A stretch of 64,000 nt of DNA from contig JAENRP010000218.1 of NCBI GenBank assembly GCA_024741835.1, positions 1 through 64,000 on the forward strand, written 5' to 3'. Origin of the DNA: Diplocarpon mali. Its lineage: Eukaryota; Ascomycota; Leotiomycetes; Helotiales; Drepanopezizaceae. Both the position numbers and the translations under genes were made by a program. Below the pieces are notes generated by a model that saw nothing but the letters and a program-made list of their open reading frames with translations, searched no databases and was not told where the DNA came from. Of the stretch, positions 60,870-64,000 are shown piece after piece. Each line of letters starts with the position of its first letter. Position 1 is the first letter of the stretch.

Positions 60870-62604
60870 TTACAATTCGCTCTTCTGTGTGTTGAGAAAT
60901 GCTGAATGATCGCTCTCTTCCGCAGCAAAGTCGTCTTTTCCAAGATCATGCGGTTTGATGTAGAGTTTGGGCTTGACCGCCTTCGACACCCTCAATACTT
61001 TGTTCTCAGCCCCGACCGCCTTCGCCAAGAACATTTTCGGCGTCCCCAGCTCCCCGGTGTGAAAGCTCGTCTCGAAGCCGGTTCTCTCTTCTTCCCCAAG
61101 CAAGACTTCTTTGCCTTCATCGTCAACACCGTAGAACCTCCAAATCTTGGTCTCGGTATCCCCGTTCCAGCTAACATACAGCGTCGTGCTCTCACCATGC
61201 TTCAACGCCACCACCGCAGGCTCTTCTCTCGGAGTTCCTTTCCAACTGGACTTGAAGCCCCGATAGCTCGCAGGTTTTCCGGCACGGTAAAGCTCCCCAC
61301 TGTCGAGGTACGCGTGGAAAATGACAGTCCCGTTCGGCGAGAACTCGGTGACCGCACCCGCGGCTCCCCAGTTTACAAGAACATTCTTGTTGGCCAGGAC
61401 CTGTGTATTGCCCATTTCGAATGCGAATATACCGTGAGGCGCAGGGAACACTTGCACCAAACTCGCTGTCCAGTTCTTGGTATCCAGCGACAGGATCTTG
61501 CCGCTGGATTGGTTCTCCCAGCCGGCCTTGCTGTCGATGTGCCGGCCGTTGTTGTCAAGCAGACTAATAGTTTCCGTGTGTCCGTCTTCAGAGCCGGGTA
61601 TGAAACGTGCATCATGTTGCAGCCCAAATTCAGCACCAGGTCCGAATGTGAAATTTGAGTACTTGCCACCCAATCGCCAGATGATATCTCCTGTCGTCCC
61701 ATCGATCTTGTAGATGGTTGAAGTGCGACGTCCGGATATCAGATAGTCTCTGCCATTTCCATCTACCGAGTTGATATGGAAGAAGTCGATCGCATCTGTG
61801 CTATGAAACCCGCTTCCCAGGGATGGTGTAGATAGGGACACAACACATTCTGTAGAGTCAGCTGGCTGGGTTACGTGGGAGATGGTGCGTGACTTTACCG
61901 TCAGGAGACACATGATCTAGACTCCTCCACTCGAAGAGAAGGTCCCCGGTTTCGATATCAACCTCTGTCACCATGAGCCAAAGCTGCACTACATTGTCCA
62001 AATATCACGACAAACCTTGAAAAATGCCATCAAGAAGCCATTGCGCCCTTGGACTGTTGTTACCGAGCCCCCTCAAGTCATATGGTACTGGCGTATACGA
62101 AACGAACAGCGCTGTTTCCTCGTTCATTATATGGAACTCATGCTTATCAGCGACAACATGATTCGCCGCAGCCACCAGCGTGACCGTCTCATAGTCGCGA
62201 TTTAGAATTTTAGCATGTCCTTTGCCGTAACGTGTTTGCCACGAAGTAGCGTCGGATTCAAACCCTATCAGCACATCTTCCCCATGCAGCCTCGCAGGTT
62301 GAAAGTTGTTCGTCGCGGCCAAGAACGATCCTACTCCAGACCAGACAAGCTCTCCATCGAACTTGAAGATGTATGCACCTGCTTGGACTGGCCCGTACGC
62401 TTCGAGGGCCTGCACCCTACGTGATCCGCGAGGCGTTACGAAAAGATAGTCCGGGGAGGTCTCGGCTGATGCTGGGATGGTAATATTGAGTACTGGGGGA
62501 GAAAGGTCTGGTCGTGACCTGAAGGTCCAGTCAGCTCGCAGCAGTGGAGTCAGCACTGTGAAGATGACGGTCGTGATGCGGCTGTTGAAGTAAGAGGATC
62601 TCAT
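60870..62604 (-). CDS. Secreted arylsulfotransferase-family protein (ASST), three exons
   Basis: Exons 62,604-62,016, 61,964-61,899 and 61,849-60,870 join into 544 codons plus TAA. Both introns are GT-AG and bring the frame into register: DGIFQ|EVDIETGDLLFEW across intron 1 and HVSPD|ECVVSLS across intron 2. The N-terminus looks like a signal peptide (ITTVIFTVLTPLLRA, cleavage before DWTF near residue 25). The body shows fungal arylsulfotransferase motifs (Arylsulfotran_2-type family): FKFDGELVWSG, LFVSYTPVPYDL, DFFHINSV (His243), SGRRTSTIYKIDG, GDIIWRLGGK and LQHDARF (His297). Bacterial relatives transfer sulfate between phenols; the substrate of fungal members is largely unknown, so the activity is inferred. 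The C-terminus is KSEL, close to a KDEL-type ER retrieval signal. Start context GAACATGA is good. The codon pattern shows no RIP although the AT-rich block is 1.7 kb away. Confidence 0.9.
61850..61898 (-). other. Intron 2 of the ASST gene
   Basis: 49 bp, GTAAAG to CTACAG on the minus strand, with a CTGAC branch-like sequence 10 bases before the acceptor. Removing it restores HVSPD-ECVVS. Without it, the exon 3 frame appears to begin at an internal Met (61,913). Confidence 0.85.
61965..62015 (-). other. Intron 1 of the ASST gene
   Basis: 51 bp, GTTTGT to GACAG on the minus strand. Removal joins DGIFQ to EVDIETGDLLFEWRSLDH, a continuous family motif. Reading through gives a premature stop after GLS. 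Confidence 0.85.
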
Positions 62605-64000
62605 GTTCGGTAAGAGAACGTCAACAAGCTTCCCGAGCCGAATCCAATAAACAAATAGACCCTGGATTTGGAACCTCGAAATTGATCTGTGACTGGACGA
62701 GAACGTTGTAGAAATATTGCGAAAAAGCTTATACGAACGGCGTTAGACTCCCAGAGTCATTCCCTTTGGTCGTGAAGTATGCGAGAGTCTAGGTGCAATA
62801 TAGAGGCAAAATTTCTCGAGAAAAGGCATCGGGGCCCAGGCAACACGGAGGACAATAACCTCCTCGGGCTAGGGATAATCATAACACGTGATATAGATAT
62901 CCGAAGTGAAACCCTGCAAAATTGCTCGGTGAGTGAATGAGGCACACTGTAGCTAGGACATGCATGTTCGTTACACTCTTGCAGAAGAGGACCGTACAAG
63001 ACAGCTTTTAGATCCTGACGGGGAACTTTATAGTCACATGGGAGTCTTGCTCCGAACACCAGCTGGAGTTGAAGCGCAGAAACTACGATTGGCGCAGAGT
63101 CGTCCTCGATGCATTGAGATCGAGCACAAATGCCTCGTTCTGGGATTCGCATCCTAATTACAACAATCTTCAATCGTCGGCACTAAAGAGAATATGAGTT
63201 TATGCATCGTACAAGTTTGAAAGCCGATTGCCTATCCTCGCTTCGCACTCTCAAACGCTCTTCGTAAAGCAGCTCTGGCCTCGTTTATACGAATCTATTG
63301 TTGTTTAAGCGAGAGAAGACCTTCAAGCTGGGATTAGTCAACACGGAAATTCTCTAGCAGCAACGAAATACGAACCTGGTGGCTTTTCCGAACAATCGCA
63401 TCCTCCAGATCTGAATATCAGTTTGACGATTCCTGAACACCTCCAGGGTCTCGTTCCTTTTCTATAGGGTATGCTCGGGAAAAATATCCTATTGGACAGG
63501 AGATCTCTTGTCCCCTTGCTTCGCCCCTTGGTTCTCCCTGCATATCAGAAATTCCGCGATTATCCACAGCATCAGCAACTTGGTTCAAGGCGAGGAGATG
63601 CATTCGTGAAATCGTATACTCAAAGACGTGGTCTCATTATTCTTAGAGTATTTCCAGGGCTCGGCTGCAAGTAGGACTAGATCTTTGCAGTCATGCTGGA
63701 TGTATTACAACGTAGGCTTATTCGTACACCTGGTGAAGGTGGTTCTCGTAAGAGACTCCGTGGATTTTTCGTCGCTTTCTGTTGGCTATTCGGACGGGGT
63801 TTGAGGGCATTAATGGCAAGTGATATTAAGATCTTTAGACAACGAACGGAAAGGAAGAGATCGGGGCTCAAGAAGAGGAGAGGTTTCGTTTTGTAGACAC
63901 TGAATTGAAATAACGGTTTAATTTTAACACACCAAGCCAGGCCACGAAAGTCGAAGCGGCTGTGGTATCTGCAGTCTGGGTTACTTCGACGCTGTACCCG
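62605..64000. other. Upstream region of ASST gene, no further gene supported
   Basis: Directly upstream on the minus strand are an ATTGG (inverted CCAAT, plus 62,644-62,648) about 40 bases and a TATAAG (62,728-62,733) about 125 bases before the ATG; either could be promoter elements. CACGTG occurs at 62,886. Frames of up to 138 codons (63,173-62,757, minus) and 67 codons (63,693-63,896, plus, basic) show no recognisable domain. Composition is normal and there is no transposon sequence. Confidence 0.45.

Noticed and set aside
60906..61658. 250-codon plus-strand frame
   Set aside because: Shadow of arylsulfotransferase exon 3 on the opposite strand; no recognisable domain.
62757..63173. 138-codon minus-strand frame upstream of the arylsulfotransferase gene
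   Set aside because: No known motif, Ser/Arg/Leu-rich composition of a chance frame, no supporting intron or start context.

Overview
The window looks like a chromosome segment from a filamentous ascomycete (Pezizomycotina) made of two very different parts. Positions 1-59,165 are very AT-rich. They consist almost entirely of LTR retrotransposons whose reading frames are full of TAA/TAG where CAA/CAG/TGG once stood. Copies of the same LTR differ almost only by C-to-T and G-to-A transitions, the signature of repeat-induced point mutation (RIP). From 59,166 to 64,000 base composition is ordinary and there is one intact intron-containing gene.

The retrotransposon block is a set of nested insertions that can be ordered from LTR ends, target-site duplications (TSDs) and broken reading frames. 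The outermost visible element is a Ty1/Copia element, W (minus; 5' LTR end at 59,165; cut in its RNase H near 49,250). It carries a second Copia element, V (51,356-56,935, TSD GTACT), and a Ty3/Gypsy chromovirus, Z (minus, 43,552-49,250). Z is broken inside its chromodomain by Y, a roughly 15.7-kb Gypsy element on the minus strand with its 5' LTR at 43,307-43,551. Y carries three full-length insertions: Copia A (19,779-25,917, plus, TSD AAAAT), Copia B (35,966-42,104, minus, TSD RCGTT) and X (1,273-17,029, plus, TSD CTGC). X belongs to Y's own family. Y also holds a small GC-rich solo LTR that is not RIP-mutated (26,893-27,090, TSD GATTG). Y continues off the left edge, as must the remainders of Z and W.

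X and Y are unusual Gypsy elements. After gag-pol they carry two further long frames of 1,110 and 1,144 codons that are collinear paralogues of each other and match no protein I recognise. Copies of a 23-bp imperfect palindrome, GC-rich against the background, are scattered through X/Y, Copia A/B and V. In coding regions the copies fall almost always in one reading phase, in either orientation, and are sometimes in tandem with 39-, 48- or 54-bp periods. I regard this in-frame guest palindrome and the duplicated accessory frames as the two most interesting features here.

The right-hand region holds a three-exon gene on the minus strand (62,604-60,870) for a secreted fungal arylsulfotransferase-family protein with an N-terminal signal peptide and a C-terminal KSEL. 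I could not support any other host gene. Because all transposon frames are RIP-degraded, they are annotated as pseudogenes. Internal domain limits are approximate, while LTR and TSD coordinates were read base by base.
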